Shown one piece after another: positions 1-16,768 of a stretch of 64,000 nt of DNA (its first letter is position 1; each line of letters starts with the position of its first letter). A program made the translations under genes and the position numbers. The notes beneath the pieces are model-generated. The model did no database searches, had not been told where the DNA came from, and saw nothing but the letters and a program-made list of their open reading frames with translations. This DNA is from Epinephelus fuscoguttatus (Eukaryota > Chordata > Actinopteri > Perciformes > Serranidae), in NCBI RefSeq assembly GCF_011397635.1, contig NC_064771.1:17671379-17735378 (forward strand). The letters run 5' to 3'.

Positions 1-5901
<5,901 letters not shown>

Positions 5902-6420
5902 GAGGCAGTTTTAAGGGAAAATCAAAGCCTGTCTGAGGTGCCACAAGCCCTCCCCTTTAAAGATGCGATTTTAAAAACCGGATTTGGGGATTTCCTGGGG
6001 TCTTGTGGGGGCTTCCTGCAGCCTTTTATAGCTGGACATTGGTCAGCTGTGCCGCCACTTGGCAGATGTGGACGCAGAATATGGGGCAGAAAACCGCACC
6101 TTCACCACCGCAAACATGCACCGAACATCACTCAAAGCTCATTATGGAGGAGGATGGCACCTGAGGGCACCAGTGGGGCACAGGGGTTTGGACTCTGTTG
6201 GTGCCCCGAGGTGGCATGTTACTTGGATATGAAGGGTCATGGGTGTACATATGTAATGAGACCACAATGAGTTCAGACATTATTTGACGGTTCCCTGTAA
6301 CTCGTTCTGTGGCTAGACGTATTCCCAAATCTCACAATAGCTGCATGGAATCATATGCATACTAATGTAACACATGATCTAAACTGACACCTAAATAAAT
6401 TATACAGAGGCGCAGAGCCT
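5902..6420 (+). other. Probable 3' UTR of mss51 copy 1
   Basis: Follows the TAA of copy 1. The first plausible polyadenylation signal is AATAAA at 6394-6399. An overlapping 110-codon ORF here shows no recognisable protein and is treated as chance. Confidence 0.5.
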
Positions 6421-7694
6421 CAGTGTGGTTTATTATATTTATTCCTTCTTTTTTCTTGCTGGACTAGTGGGTCTGTGGAGTATGTGTATCACCACAGACG
6501 ATGTAATAGTTCTTATGTGCTGAGTGGAGACTCCATAGGCAATCATCCCTTTCCACTATCTCTTAAAAAGGCTGAAAAGCCAAGCAGCATTCGTTTGTCA
6601 GCTGTTTTCAGTTCAGGGTTGAGAACAGCAATGCAATACAATGCAATTCAAAAAACAGCATGAGACACAGGCTTAAAAATTACCGTCAGATAAGTCATAG
6701 TCTGATTATCTCTACAAAACTGAACATTATATACTTCACCTATTGCAGATCACAGGATTTTGCCTCCATAGCAGCTTTAAAAATGCAATTTCTTGACTAC
6801 AAAACTACCTTTAGACCCACTTTCTGTCAATATTTCAAATAATGGTTCATGTGCCCTATTTTCTTCTTAATACATCACATTGATTTCCCTAAAATTTACC
6901 ACTAATCAGGCTGTAAGGCACATTAGAACAATTTTCATAGTACAATCTGGTTTAGAATCTGTAACAATGAAAAAAAATACTCTGCTGCTTGTATGATTAA
7001 TGTGTGAAAATAACTAATATTCAACCATGACACTGATACCAATGTGTTAAACATACCATTACACTTGTCTGCATGTGTAACTGATTTGCTTCATGAAGAG
7101 GGAAATGTCTTTACAGTGTGACACTGCCCTCTAGTGGAATAAAGTGGTAAAAGCACACTGAAAGTACAGTTGATGCTGTAATAGTGGAGCTCAGGGCTTT
7201 TTAAGTGGCCACATGGGCAAAGGGTTATGGATTGCCATTTAAGTCAATATTAAATAAATGAATGAGTAAATTAATTTGGCTATGAAATAAATTCTGAAAT
7301 AAAAGGGGCAATAAATATAGGAGACTGGGGTTGGTTGGCACACTTTTCATTCTCTGCTGTATTTCTCTGGCATATTTTATGTTAGAGTATTCTAACCAGC
7401 AGCAAATGAAAGGTTCAGGTCTTAGCTATTACAAAAGTGTACTTTAATGTGCACAAATGCTGTCTAAAATTCAGTGATACAAGATTAAAGTCATGCTGTG
7501 CATTTGTGCAACCAGCCCCATCAGAGTGTTGGTTGGCACAGTGTTAAAATGCTACAGTTACAAAAACATGAAGCACACAGTAGAAACAATTTGAAAATTT
7601 AATTCAAAGAAGAACCAGAAAACATGAATATTTTATAGAATATCTGCCCAATTTTAAAACCAACAGCATTTTAAAGCAATTTATGAGTATTAAT

Positions 7695-7990
7695 CTTAGC
7701 CTTAGAGACAGGGTGAGGAGCACAGATACATAGCCGAGCCGCTGCTCCTTTGCGTTGATAGAGGTCAGTTAAGGTGGTTTAGGCATCTGATCAGGATGCC
7801 TCCTGGGCGCCTCCTGTTAGAGGTGTTCAGGGCACGTCCCACTGGTAGGAGGCTGAGGGGTAGACCCAGAACACACTGGAGGGACTACATATCTCATCTG
7901 GCCAGGGAACACCTTAGGGCCCCCCAGGAGGAGCTGGAAAGTGTTGCTGGGGAGAGGGATATGAATGTCTAATTACCTTGCCATTGATCA
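7695..7990 (+). mobile_element. 3' end of a non-LTR retrotransposon (LINE)
   Basis: In the plus frame the stretch reads like the C-terminal end of fish LINE reverse transcriptase ORFs (Maui/CR1/L2-like), with the phrases QLRWFRHLIRMPPGRLLL, ARPTGRRLRGRPRTHWRDY and PQEELESVAGERD. It is a short 5'-truncated fragment with no start and no catalytic domain, hence a dead copy inside the inverted-repeat element. Confidence 0.8.
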
Positions 7991-8458
7991 TTATAAAATA
8001 GTAATTATAAAAAACAACATAATCAGCATTTAAATCTGTTAAAATAGTTTTAATTTCTCAAAATGCAGCTAGACCTACAGTTACAACTGAATTTTACAAT
8101 TGGGTGACACATGTGCCAACCAATCCCACTCATATTTGACCCAATATTGTGATGAAATTATGTCAGGCGGCTACCATTACTCATCACAGACTTTCAAATC
8201 TTATATCAAAATGTAGGTGATTCATTTGTCAATTAACTAGAAATAACACATTTCCAATATCTCGATCTAACACAATTTTAGAAGACATTTAATCCACAGA
8301 CCACTTTTTTACTTATACTACTATGAAACTGAAATGTCACCTTCGCCAAAGAAATTAATGACATTCAGATATTTTAACATAGTAGATGGGTTTGGGTCAA
8401 GAAAGCAAACATTTTGATTTTACTTTTTTTTTTAATTTCGGTGACCTTCAAAGCAGTA

Positions 8459-8484
8459 AAGCAAACAAACAAACAAACAAAAAA
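8459..8484. repeat. (CAAA)n microsatellite
   Basis: Short run of CAAA units next to the right inverted end of the 7319-8517 element. Confidence 0.85.
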
Positions 8485-9094
8485 GCTGTGTGCCAACCAA
8501 CCCTGGTCTCCCCTAAATGCACGGATAAATGTCAATATAAGTGTAAAAATAAGTCAACATAGTTCGATAAATATATTGTTTTTTAATCAAAAAGGATGTT
8601 TTTAAAAAATACTATTTGTATATTAGTTCAGGGAAATTCTATTTCTTAATACCACATTTATTTCCCAGCTCTATTTCCATCTGTTGTATTCAAATGAAAG
8701 AGGTGTGGTTATCCCACAGATTCAGACCAAATATTTATTTATTAATTTTGACTTAAATGGCATCCCGTAAATTGCCTGTTGAGTTAACATATGTAAATGA
8801 TAAGTATTTCTGGCTTTAAATGTATACCACAGTAATGGATAGATGTATGGTGTTTTCTTGCCATAAAAACTATGCACAAATATGAATTTCTAAAAAAAAA
8901 TATGAGCTGTATTTTGTAGTTCTTGTTTAGTCAGGAAGAGTCTGGAGTTGTCAGACTTTTCTAGAAGGCACTGCACAGGTGCTAAATGTGGCACCCAGCT
9001 GCAGGCCCCCCCAGCAGGCCGCTCAGATAACAACCCGGAGGAGCAGCAGAAGAAGAAACTGTGAACAGCGCGTGAGTGCCAGACTCATTCAAAA

Positions 9095-12000
9095 ATGACG
9101 GAAACAGAGAAGTAAGTAGGTTTTGACTGAATTACAGACACTTCTTCATCTTCATTACTGACAACATGTATAAATTCACACCATAAAAGGACTTCATTAA
9201 AGTCAGAGGTGTGTGTGTGAAGCCGCGCGCGCAGCAGCAGAGCCTCCTGGTGCTCGTTAATAATGACTGCTCGACATTTGAATGACATTTGGAGATACTA
9301 GCATGAAGCCACAGCCTGGTTCATTTAGCTTGAGTTGTCACTATTAAGCTTCAGGCAACTTTTCAGCAACATTTTTCACATGTAAACTTATATGAATCTC
9401 TCCATGCAGTCAGTCCTCTCCTCTCCTCATGTAGCAAATGTCCAGGCTAATAATAGAAACATATGGGCCTCAGTACTCTAATGGTTAGCTATGGGCTAGT
9501 CATGTGTTAGCATATTAGCCTCTGGTGTTTATAACTTAACATTTGCCCAAATTACTAATGAGTGACTGGCAGAGGTTGGACCAAGTCAAGTCCCAAGTCA
9601 ATTTAGGCAAATCCTGAGTCAAGTCCCAAGTCCTAAACTTTTACTTTCAAGTCCTAAACAAGTCAAAATGTGCTCTGCATCAAATGTAATGCCATTTAAC
9701 AACAGTGTATATATTAATGTATTTATTTGTTGAAACAAGTCTGTTGGAAGTTGTTGTGTCCCTGTCTGTAATGTCTGATCTGCACATTTTGCATACTGCA
9801 ATTTGTTTTGTTGACCACCATGTAATTTTTGTACATGAATGAGATCATCTTTGGTTTCAGTTTTTCCAACTGGAGCTCAGTAATGTAAAGCCAGTTCTAC
9901 ATGGTTCTCTCATGCCACTTGATTGGATGCTTCAAACATAATGGACCTGGTGATGTCACGGTCGACTTGTTGGGGACTTTTTAAATAATATTCTTTTAAT
10001 CTTTGGGCTTGGGAGAAGGTATCAAGTAGTTTTCAAGTCAAAAGCCTCAAATCCAAGTCCCGAGTCCTTTTTGTTTAAGTCCAAGTTGAGTTGCAAGTTG
10101 TTCAAGTCAAGTCTGAAGTCATCAAGGTTGTAACTTGAAATAAACTTGAATCCATGTCATGTGACTCATGTCCACACCTGTGGTTACTGGTTAATAACTG
10201 TATTGTATTCTTTTTTGTGTCTCTAGAGCTGGTGTGCAGACCAAGGCTAAAGCCATGGCTTTCCGCTCTCAAAAAGAGATGTTTGAGAAAATGGAGGAAT
10301 CGTTTAAAATCTGTGCCTGTTGCCAGAAGCAGCCAAATCAACTATCAAACCCGCAGAACCTCAAGCGTTGTGCCAGGTAACAAAAAGAAAGAAGGGGGAA
10401 GAGCCCCCCAGTATCTCCGTCAGCAGGCCTGAGCAGCCAAGATCATCAACGTGAGTCATTTTCCAATCACAGATCTCTCACTGTTCTCCTGTCTTTGCAC
10501 AGATGTCTAAATGTTTACTACTGCGGTAAAGACTGTCAGAAGGAGGACTGGCCCAAACACAAGAAGTTCTGCTCACAGCTGCGTGTGGCCGCCATTGACA
10601 GAGTTGTGGAATGGCTTTTATTCAAAGGTAAAACATACAGAGGCAGATTATCTGACAGGGAGTGCACAGACATGCAAAAGGCAGCCCCATCTCTCTTACA
10701 GAGGAGAAAGAGACACACAATTTTTGGTTATTTAGTCTCTTTGTGTCATTGTTTTGCATCTCTTTGTAGTCGTAACGCATTCTTTTGTTGTGTCTTTTCT
10801 TGTATTAAACAGCTAAACTAATCTTATTCTTTTTCCCTATCATCAGGAGACCTCCCATTCCCCACAGAAAAATGGTCAAAGCCCCAGTCAGAGGTCAAAG
10901 GCTGGGACGACTGGCTCGCGATGCAGGGAGATCTCACACCCCGCCTTGATCCCATTTTAAAAGGAAAAAACATGAAAGACTTGTGGACCAACGCTGGCAG
11001 GCCTCAGCCTGACGACGAGGACCTGAAGCAGTCCCTGTGGAGGGTTTGCAGCGAGTTCTTCTCCCGGCCGCTGACTATAGCCTGGGGCATGAGGCTGTTT
11101 GGCATTAACCCTTACTCCAAACCTCTCACCATTCACCTGGTGGGAGCAGGCCACAGTGAAACTCTGGCAGCCAGACTGACGGACTATGATGAGCTTAACA
11201 AAATGTTCCCTGGACACCAGGGCATAGAGGTAGTCATGGTGGGACCAGAGGTGCTGAACGGCCCCATCGTGAGGCCTCCTCTCAGGGCGTTTGGTCCCAA
11301 GCAGAGGGTGTTTATCAGCGCCTATAAAGGCCTCTACCACGAGTTCTGGGAGGAGCTGGTGGAGAAAGAGGAAGCAGCCAAGCCAGATTTGGTGGTTGGA
11401 TTTCATCCTGGTGAGAACAGCTTTCTCATTACACAAAAATGTATCAAACTCACTTTTTTTGTGCACACTGGCACCTTATTTGCATTCAAAGTATAAAAAA
11501 ATCCCAGTGTAAAGCAATATATTTTCATTGTGAATTAGAAAATAGTCAGCAGGCCACACAGCACCCTATCATGCTTTAAATTGAGTATCACTGCACCAGA
11601 ATCTGACTTTGTGTGTGTTGTGTGCCAGTAAACCACTAGCTACTGAAAAGAGTTTCTCATTCACGTTGAACTCTTTTCATTTGTTTTTCTTCACATCTTT
11701 TTGTGTCAAGGATTTGATGCCAGTCAGGGCCTGGACCAGGGTTGGCTTCCAACACTCCTGCTCCTCAGGGATTATGAGATTCCTTCACTTTTCACTGCTC
11801 TCAAGTGAGTGCTACAGAATAACACCCACACACACATACTGTACAGTCAAATACCTTACAAAAACATTTACTCAAGGACTGTTGTTCAGTACAATTTTGA
11901 GGTACTTCTTCTGAGTATTTCCATTTTATACTACTTAATATTTCTACATCACTACATATCAGAGGGAAATATTGAACTTAATTTCCTTAACAGTCACATC

Positions 12001-15000
12001 AAGATTTTACATAAACCAAATATGATCAGTATATCAAATGTGAAGCATTGTATTCGATTAAACTACCAAAAAGTAAAGTAGTTAAACCTCCACCAGCTAC
12101 AACGTTAATGATACAATAATATAACAATATAACATCAACAGGGGCCACTTTGCATAATGAGTACTTTTACTTTTGATACTACTTTTGAGTAGGGATGCAC
12201 AATATTTTTTTTTGTTGTATAACAACTTATTTAGCCGATAACCCACACCAAAATCCATTTTTTTCCCTGCCTAATTTTAGTGATCATCAAGTCTCTTCTG
12301 TACTGGAATTAACATCATATTATGCATGCATACTTTTATCCTGATGGTCCACCAGAAGATGGAGGCATGAAATAGAATACTTTTCAAAGTATGTGATATT
12401 ATTCATTGTGCAAAATAAGAAAAAGCAAGTTGGCCGATTTTGATAGTTCATTTAAAGCCAATATCTGCCAATACCGACATGCCGATATTATTGTGCATCC
12501 CTATTTAAGAGTAATTTTTAGTACAGCATTGCTACTTTTACTCAAGTAAAAATGAACTACAGTACAGGCCAAAAGTTTGGACACACCTTCTCATTCAATG
12601 CGTTTTCTTTATTTTCATGACTATTTACATTGTAGATTCTCACTGAAGGCATCAAAACTATGAATGAACACATGTGGAGTTATGTACTTAACAAAAAAAG
12701 GTGAAATAACTGAAAACATGTTTTATATTCTAGTTTCTTCAAAATAGCCACCCTTTGCTCTGATTACTGCTTTGCACACTCTTGGCATTCTCTCCATGAG
12801 CTTCAAGAGGTAGTCACCTGAAATGGTTTCCACTTCACAGGTGTGCCTTATCAGGGTTAATTAGTGGAATTTCTTGCTTTATCAATGGGGTTGGGACCAT
12901 CAGTTGTGTTGTGCAGAAGTCAGGTTAACACACAGCCGACAGCCCTATTGGACAACTGTTAAAATTCATATTATGGCAAGAACCAATCAGCTAACTAAAG
13001 AAAAACGAGTGGCCATCATTACTTTAAGAAATGAAGGTCAGTCAGTCGGAAAATTGCAAAAACTTTAAATGTGTCCCCAAGTGGAGTCGCAAAACCATCA
13101 AGCGCTACAACGAAACTGGCACACATGAGGACCGACCAGGAAAGGAAGACCAAGAGTCACCTCTGCTTCTGAGGATAAGTTCATCCGAGTCACCACCTCA
13201 GAAATCGCAAGTTAACAGCAGCTCAGATCAGAGACCAGATGAATGCCACACAGAGTTCTAGCAGCAGACCCATCTCTAGAACAACTGTTAAGAGGAGACT
13301 GTGTGAATCAGGCCTTCATGGTCAAATAGCTGCTAGGAAACCACTGCTAAGGAGAGGCAACAAGCAGAAGAGATTTGTTTGGGCCAAGAAACACAAGGAA
13401 TGGACATCAGACCAGTGGAAATCTGTGCTTTGGTCTGATGAGTCCAAATTTGAGATCTTTGGTTCCAACCGCTGTGTCTTTGTGAGACGCAGAAAAGGTG
13501 AACGGATGGATTCCACATGCCTGGTTCCCACTGTGAAGCATGGAGGAGGAGGTGTGATGGTGTGGGGGTGTTTTGCTGGTGACACTGTTGGGAATTTATT
13601 CAAAATTGAAGGCACACTGAACCAGCATGGCTACCACAGCATCCTGCAGCGACATGCCATCCCATCCGGTTTGCGTTTAGTTGGACGATCATTTATTTTT
13701 CAACAGGACAATGACCCCAAACACACCTCCAGGCTGTGTAAGGGCTATTTGACCAAGAAGGAGAGTGATGGAGTGCTGCGACAGATGTCCTGGCCTCCAC
13801 AGTCACCGTACCTGAACCCAATCGAGATGGTTTGGGGTGAGCTGGACCGCAGAGTGAAGGCAAAGGGGCCAACAAGTGCTAAACACCTCTGGGAACTCCT
13901 TCAAGACTGTTGGAAAACCATTTCAGGTGACTACCTCTTGAAGCTCATGGAGAGAATGCCAAGAGTGTGCAAAGCAGTAATCAGAGCAAAGGGTGGCTAT
14001 TTTGAAGAAACTAGAATATAAAACATGTTTTCAGTTATTTCACCTTTTTTTGTTAAGTACATAACTCCACGTGTTCTTTCATAGTTTTGATGCCTTCAGT
14101 GAGAATCTACAATGTAAATAGTCATGAAAATAAAGAAAACGCATTGAATGAGAAGGTGTGTCCAAACTTTTGGCCTGTACTGTATATACATTGTACTATA
14201 CTATCAATGAAAAAAGCTGCCAAGAGGCTGAGTAGGCTCGTAACTTTGACTCGTTCAATAAAATCCATGCTGAAGTCCAAAGATTTTTATGGTGATTTAT
14301 TAAACAAACAACTGAGATAACTAAAGATAAAAAAGATTAAATGAAACATTACGTGATGTAATTACGGTCAACAGAAAACATTGAAGCTAAAACTTAGCCT
14401 CTTTGTCTAAGAACCGCCATACCAGTGAATGAACAGGTAAATTAATGTGAAACCAGAAGTGCAAGTGACCAAAAGAACGTGTACAGCCTAAACAAATAAT
14501 AAACAACAGAGGTCAAATACACATTCTGGCTCCTGCATACATCTTCCACTACTGAGGAATAATAATACCTAAGCTCCGAAAATGTCACTGCAGCTGATAA
14601 ATGTTAAGCAAGTATCATATTACAGATTACACAGCAGTAATCAGATTATAAAATTCTGAAAGGAAAGGAGCTGTGGATTAGGGGTTTTCAGAAATACACA
14701 CAGCATGTGGTAAGCGTCTTATTTTTTTGATTAGTGGAAATTGAACATGGTTTAATATGCAGCACTGTTGCACTCGGTTTGTACATACTAATGAGGTAGT
14801 TTATGATCAGTAATCTCCAATAAATCCAATTAAATAAAGACCTTTATTGTCCCGGAGGGTAATTTGCTTTGAAGACAGTAGTCCAACACAAATACATAGA
14901 ATATATTTTACACAACAAAACACAAGATCCATGTCTCCTATACTGTCACCAGGAGTTATGGGAAAAAAAGAAGACGCAAGACATGAAATCCAGGGTTATC

Positions 15001-15346
15001 ATTTGTTAAAAAAAACCCAATATCACATGGGACAAAGGACAATCAGTTCTACCTTACTGCTCTCTTACCATCCATATGAATTCATACATGATGTGTCTAA
15101 TGTGTAATGGCTCCTGATGCTTCTTGTCCTACCACCTGCAGCGAGACAGAGATGACCTACTCCCTGCAGATCCTCATGGAGCTGGAAATGGACATGAAGG
15201 GAAGCGGAGCCAACCCCTTCACCTCGCTGAAACCAGAAGTGGTGGGCTCGTGTCTCAACAAGCCTCCCGTCTACTGCAACTCCCACTACTTCTGTTTCCA
15301 GGGTCTGCTGGAGACGGTGGAATTTGAGGAACCAGAGGAGGTTTGA
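9095..15346 (+). CDS. mss51: mss51-like gene, copy 2 (complete)
   Basis: Six coding exons: 9095-9111, 10227-10376, 10503-10627, 10847-11410, 11711-11804 and 15142-15346 (TGA at 15344-15346), giving 384 residues. The start is the ATG at 9095, which opens a short first exon (MTETE) ended by a strong GTAAGT donor. Residues about 33-71 form a complete MYND zinc finger (CACC, then CARC, YYC-x3-C, H-x3-C) split between exons 2 and 3. The remaining two thirds is the conserved MSS51 C-terminal region. The product is expected in mitochondria, by homology with MSS51. It lies head-to-tail with copy 1 and is clearly its paralog, while the conserved core of exon 4 is nearly identical at the nucleotide level. 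Introns 1 and 5 carry transposons, including a Tc1-like element, but no coding exon is interrupted. AATAAA signals follow at 15592 and 15625. Which of the two copies is the true ortholog cannot be decided from this window. Confidence 0.92.
9570..10182. mobile_element. Non-autonomous hAT-like element, copy A of the AAGTCAAGTC family
   Basis: A 613-bp element with ends CAGAGGTTGGACCAAGTC and (inverted) CACAGGTGTGGACATGAGTC, rich in repeated CAAGTC units. It is flanked by 8-bp target duplications GTGACTGG (9562-9569) and GTTACTGG (10183-10190), with one mismatch. It fills more than half of intron 1 of mss51 copy 2 and ends only 44 bp before exon 2. A second copy lies at 49708-50988. Confidence 0.85.
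12190..12503. mobile_element. Non-autonomous hAT-like element
   Basis: A 314-bp element with terminal inverted repeats TAGGGATGCACAAT and ATTGTGCATCCCTA. The 8 bases flanking each end (12182-12189 and 12504-12511) resemble each other at 5 of 8 positions, compatible with an old 8-bp hAT target duplication. It has no coding capacity. It appears inserted in an older TACTTTTACTT-type fish repeat, in intron 5 of mss51 copy 2. Confidence 0.7.
12560..14182 (+). mobile_element. Tc1/mariner-like transposon
   Basis: A 1623-bp element flanked by TA on both sides (12558-12559 and 14183-14184), with ends starting CAGTACAGGCCAAAAGTTTG. The terminal inverted repeats are unusually long, about 271 bp each (12560-12830 and 13912-14182), and highly similar. 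It contains one transposase gene in plus orientation, broken by frameshifts. It sits in intron 5 of mss51 copy 2, in the same orientation, so its insertion postdates the duplication or was lost from copy 1. Confidence 0.95.
12974..14021 (+). pseudogene. Tc1-like transposase, frameshifted
   Basis: The coding region opens with an ATG at 12974 ([15 protein letters not shown]...), but the N-terminal helix-turn-helix part is interrupted by at least three single-base shifts, near 13047, 13095 and 13143. From 13239 to the TAA at 14019 one open frame of 260 codons keeps the whole DDE catalytic core: WSDESKF (first Asp), QQDNDPKHT (second Asp) and NPIEMVW (Glu). The last 37 codons lie within the right terminal inverted repeat. 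DNA binding should be lost, so the copy is probably immobile unless served in trans. Confidence 0.9.
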
Positions 15347-15660
15347 AGGTGCACACACACTATTACTGTATCCGGACTGTGAAGCATTTATATGCGTAAG
15401 GTGGTAAAAAAAAAATAGGGTCTAAATACATATAAATTGTTAAAAAGTTAGCACCCTTTTTACTCTGTTAACAGCTGTGAGTGTTTGCTTTGACATTTGC
15501 ATTCACTATCTCAGTTTTATGGCATGTAACTGGCATAGCAGTGCGATTTGAATATACAGCCTCAGAGCTATTGTTGCGTTAGCAGAGAGGCAATAAAACA
15601 TTGTAGGAACAGAAAAATGTCTACAATAAAGAACTTTAAATGATTAAATATGGGGGAGAC
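15347..15660 (+). other. 3' UTR and polyadenylation region of mss51 copy 2
   Basis: AATAAA at 15592-15597 and again at 15625-15630 follow the stop codon. On the other strand, ATTAAA at 15834-15839 (written on the minus strand) may end MYADM-like gene A, so the two transcripts converge with little space between them. Confidence 0.6.
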
Positions 15661-15925
15661 TGCATTGTGTCCACTCTGGTTTAATGCGGTATTTCTTCTT
15701 CATTATATAAACATATGATTTCAGTTTCATTTTCATACATTATACACTTTTATCAAGGTTAAAAAAAGACAAATATTTCACATGATTTTGGGCAACATAC
15801 AGAACATATAAGCAGCTACTTTTTTCACTTCTTTTAATTTCCTCATTAAAAGAATTAACTTCTATAGAAATTAACCCACACAACACAAGCAAATCACTTT
15901 CTAAATACGTGTCATGTCCAAATTT

Positions 15926-16768
15926 CTAGCGAGATTTGATGGATAAAACCAGGTCCACAATGTAAAGGACAGTATTGACAATCGCTCCAATGTTAACGGT
16001 ATTCATGTCTACATAGGAACACTTCTGACAGATGTAAGGATTATACTTGAAGCGTTTGTAACCAAAGACTGACCAAAGAATGACAGCTAGCAGGTACAAC
16101 AGCACTGCCACAACGTTAAACACAAGCTCCACCAAACTCAGCCTGAATGCGAGCAGACACTGCAGCAGCTTGAGCAGATGAAGGACTATGATGACCACAG
16201 TGACGAGGAGGCAAACAGCAAACACGACGATGCTGATTATCATCCCAGGTGGGCGAAAAGACCATTCACCATTCACAAAGTGGTCAGTGGCGGCAGTGAG
16301 GATGATGCACGCTATAAAGGCCTCTGTGGTGCGGAGACTTCCTCTCAGGCTGGACAGGTAGCCGCTCGGCAACAACTTTTTTTGCATTGCACCGTCAATC
16401 AGGAAGAAAACAGTGGCGATAAGAGAGGAGATGAAACACAGGATGTTGACGACGCAGGTGAGGCAAACAAAAACAGCTGCGAAGATGACCGTGGCGGAGG
16501 TGATCATCAGAGTACACAGAGCGGTCAGCCCGCACGTCAGGTCGGCCCAGTTTGGGAGGAAGACAGCCAGGAGGATGTGCCACATTTTAGATTCCACCAC
16601 GCTTAGGACCAGGGGCACAGCGATGCAGAAAACCCAGACAAATTCACACCAGACACCCCACGGACTCACCATCCTTCCTCTGGAGATGACGATGATGAAG
16701 GTTAAGGCACTGAAGATGATTTCCAGGAGGCGCAGAATGCCCTGACAGCCCTTGAATGGGCCACACAT
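15926..16768 (-). CDS. MYADM-like MARVEL membrane protein A
   Basis: A single-exon ORF of 280 residues on the minus strand, read from an ATG at 16768 to a TAG at 15926. Frame stays open upstream, but no ATG is there, and a pyrimidine-rich AG just upstream (exon start near 16793) suggests a 5' UTR intron ending about 25 bases before this start. About eight hydrophobic segments are visible (roughly residues 11-30, 40-60, 79-99, 103-124, 147-164, 176-198, 213-235 and 258-277), the two-MARVEL-domain layout of the myeloid-associated differentiation marker family. MYADM proteins sit in cholesterol-rich plasma-membrane domains and affect membrane organisation. The local motifs NWADLTCG, TTEAFIACII and the C-terminal tyrosine and valine-rich helix parallel the neighbouring paralog B. 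It lacks the roughly 20 N-terminal residues of B. It is convergent with mss51 copy 2; the two 3' ends lie within about 600 bp. Confidence 0.82.
   Translation of the reverse strand: MCGPFKGCQGILRLLEIIFSALTFIIVISRGRMVSPWGVWCEFVWVFCIAVPLVLSVVESKMWHILLAVFLPNWADLTCGLTALCTLMITSATVIFAAVFVCLTCVVNILCFISSLIATVFFLIDGAMQKKLLPSGYLSSLRGSLRTTEAFIACIILTAATDHFVNGEWSFRPPGMIISIVVFAVCLLVTVVIIVLHLLKLLQCLLAFRLSLVELVFNVVAVLLYLLAVILWSVFGYKRFKYNPYICQKCSYVDMNTVNIGAIVNTVLYIVDLVLSIKSR

Larger units (their letters stand above)
7319..8517. mobile_element. Putative element with nested inverted repeats
   Basis: About 25 bp at 7319-7345 (GGAGACTGGGGTTGGTTGGC and onward) recur inverted at about 8489-8514, with one or two mismatches. 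The core TTGGTTGGCAC recurs again in direct order at about 7530 and inverted at about 8112, so four copies are arranged as two nested inverted pairs. This is the outline of a non-autonomous DNA transposon about 1.2 kb long. It contains a LINE fragment (7695-7990) and a short CAAA repeat near its right end. A clear target duplication is not seen; a TA or TTA site is possible. I do not recognise the family. It lies between the two mss51 copies. Confidence 0.5.

Noticed and set aside
16178-16606. 142-codon plus-strand ORF
   Set aside because: It lies opposite MYADM-like gene A and consists of charged residues, the mirror of membrane helices.
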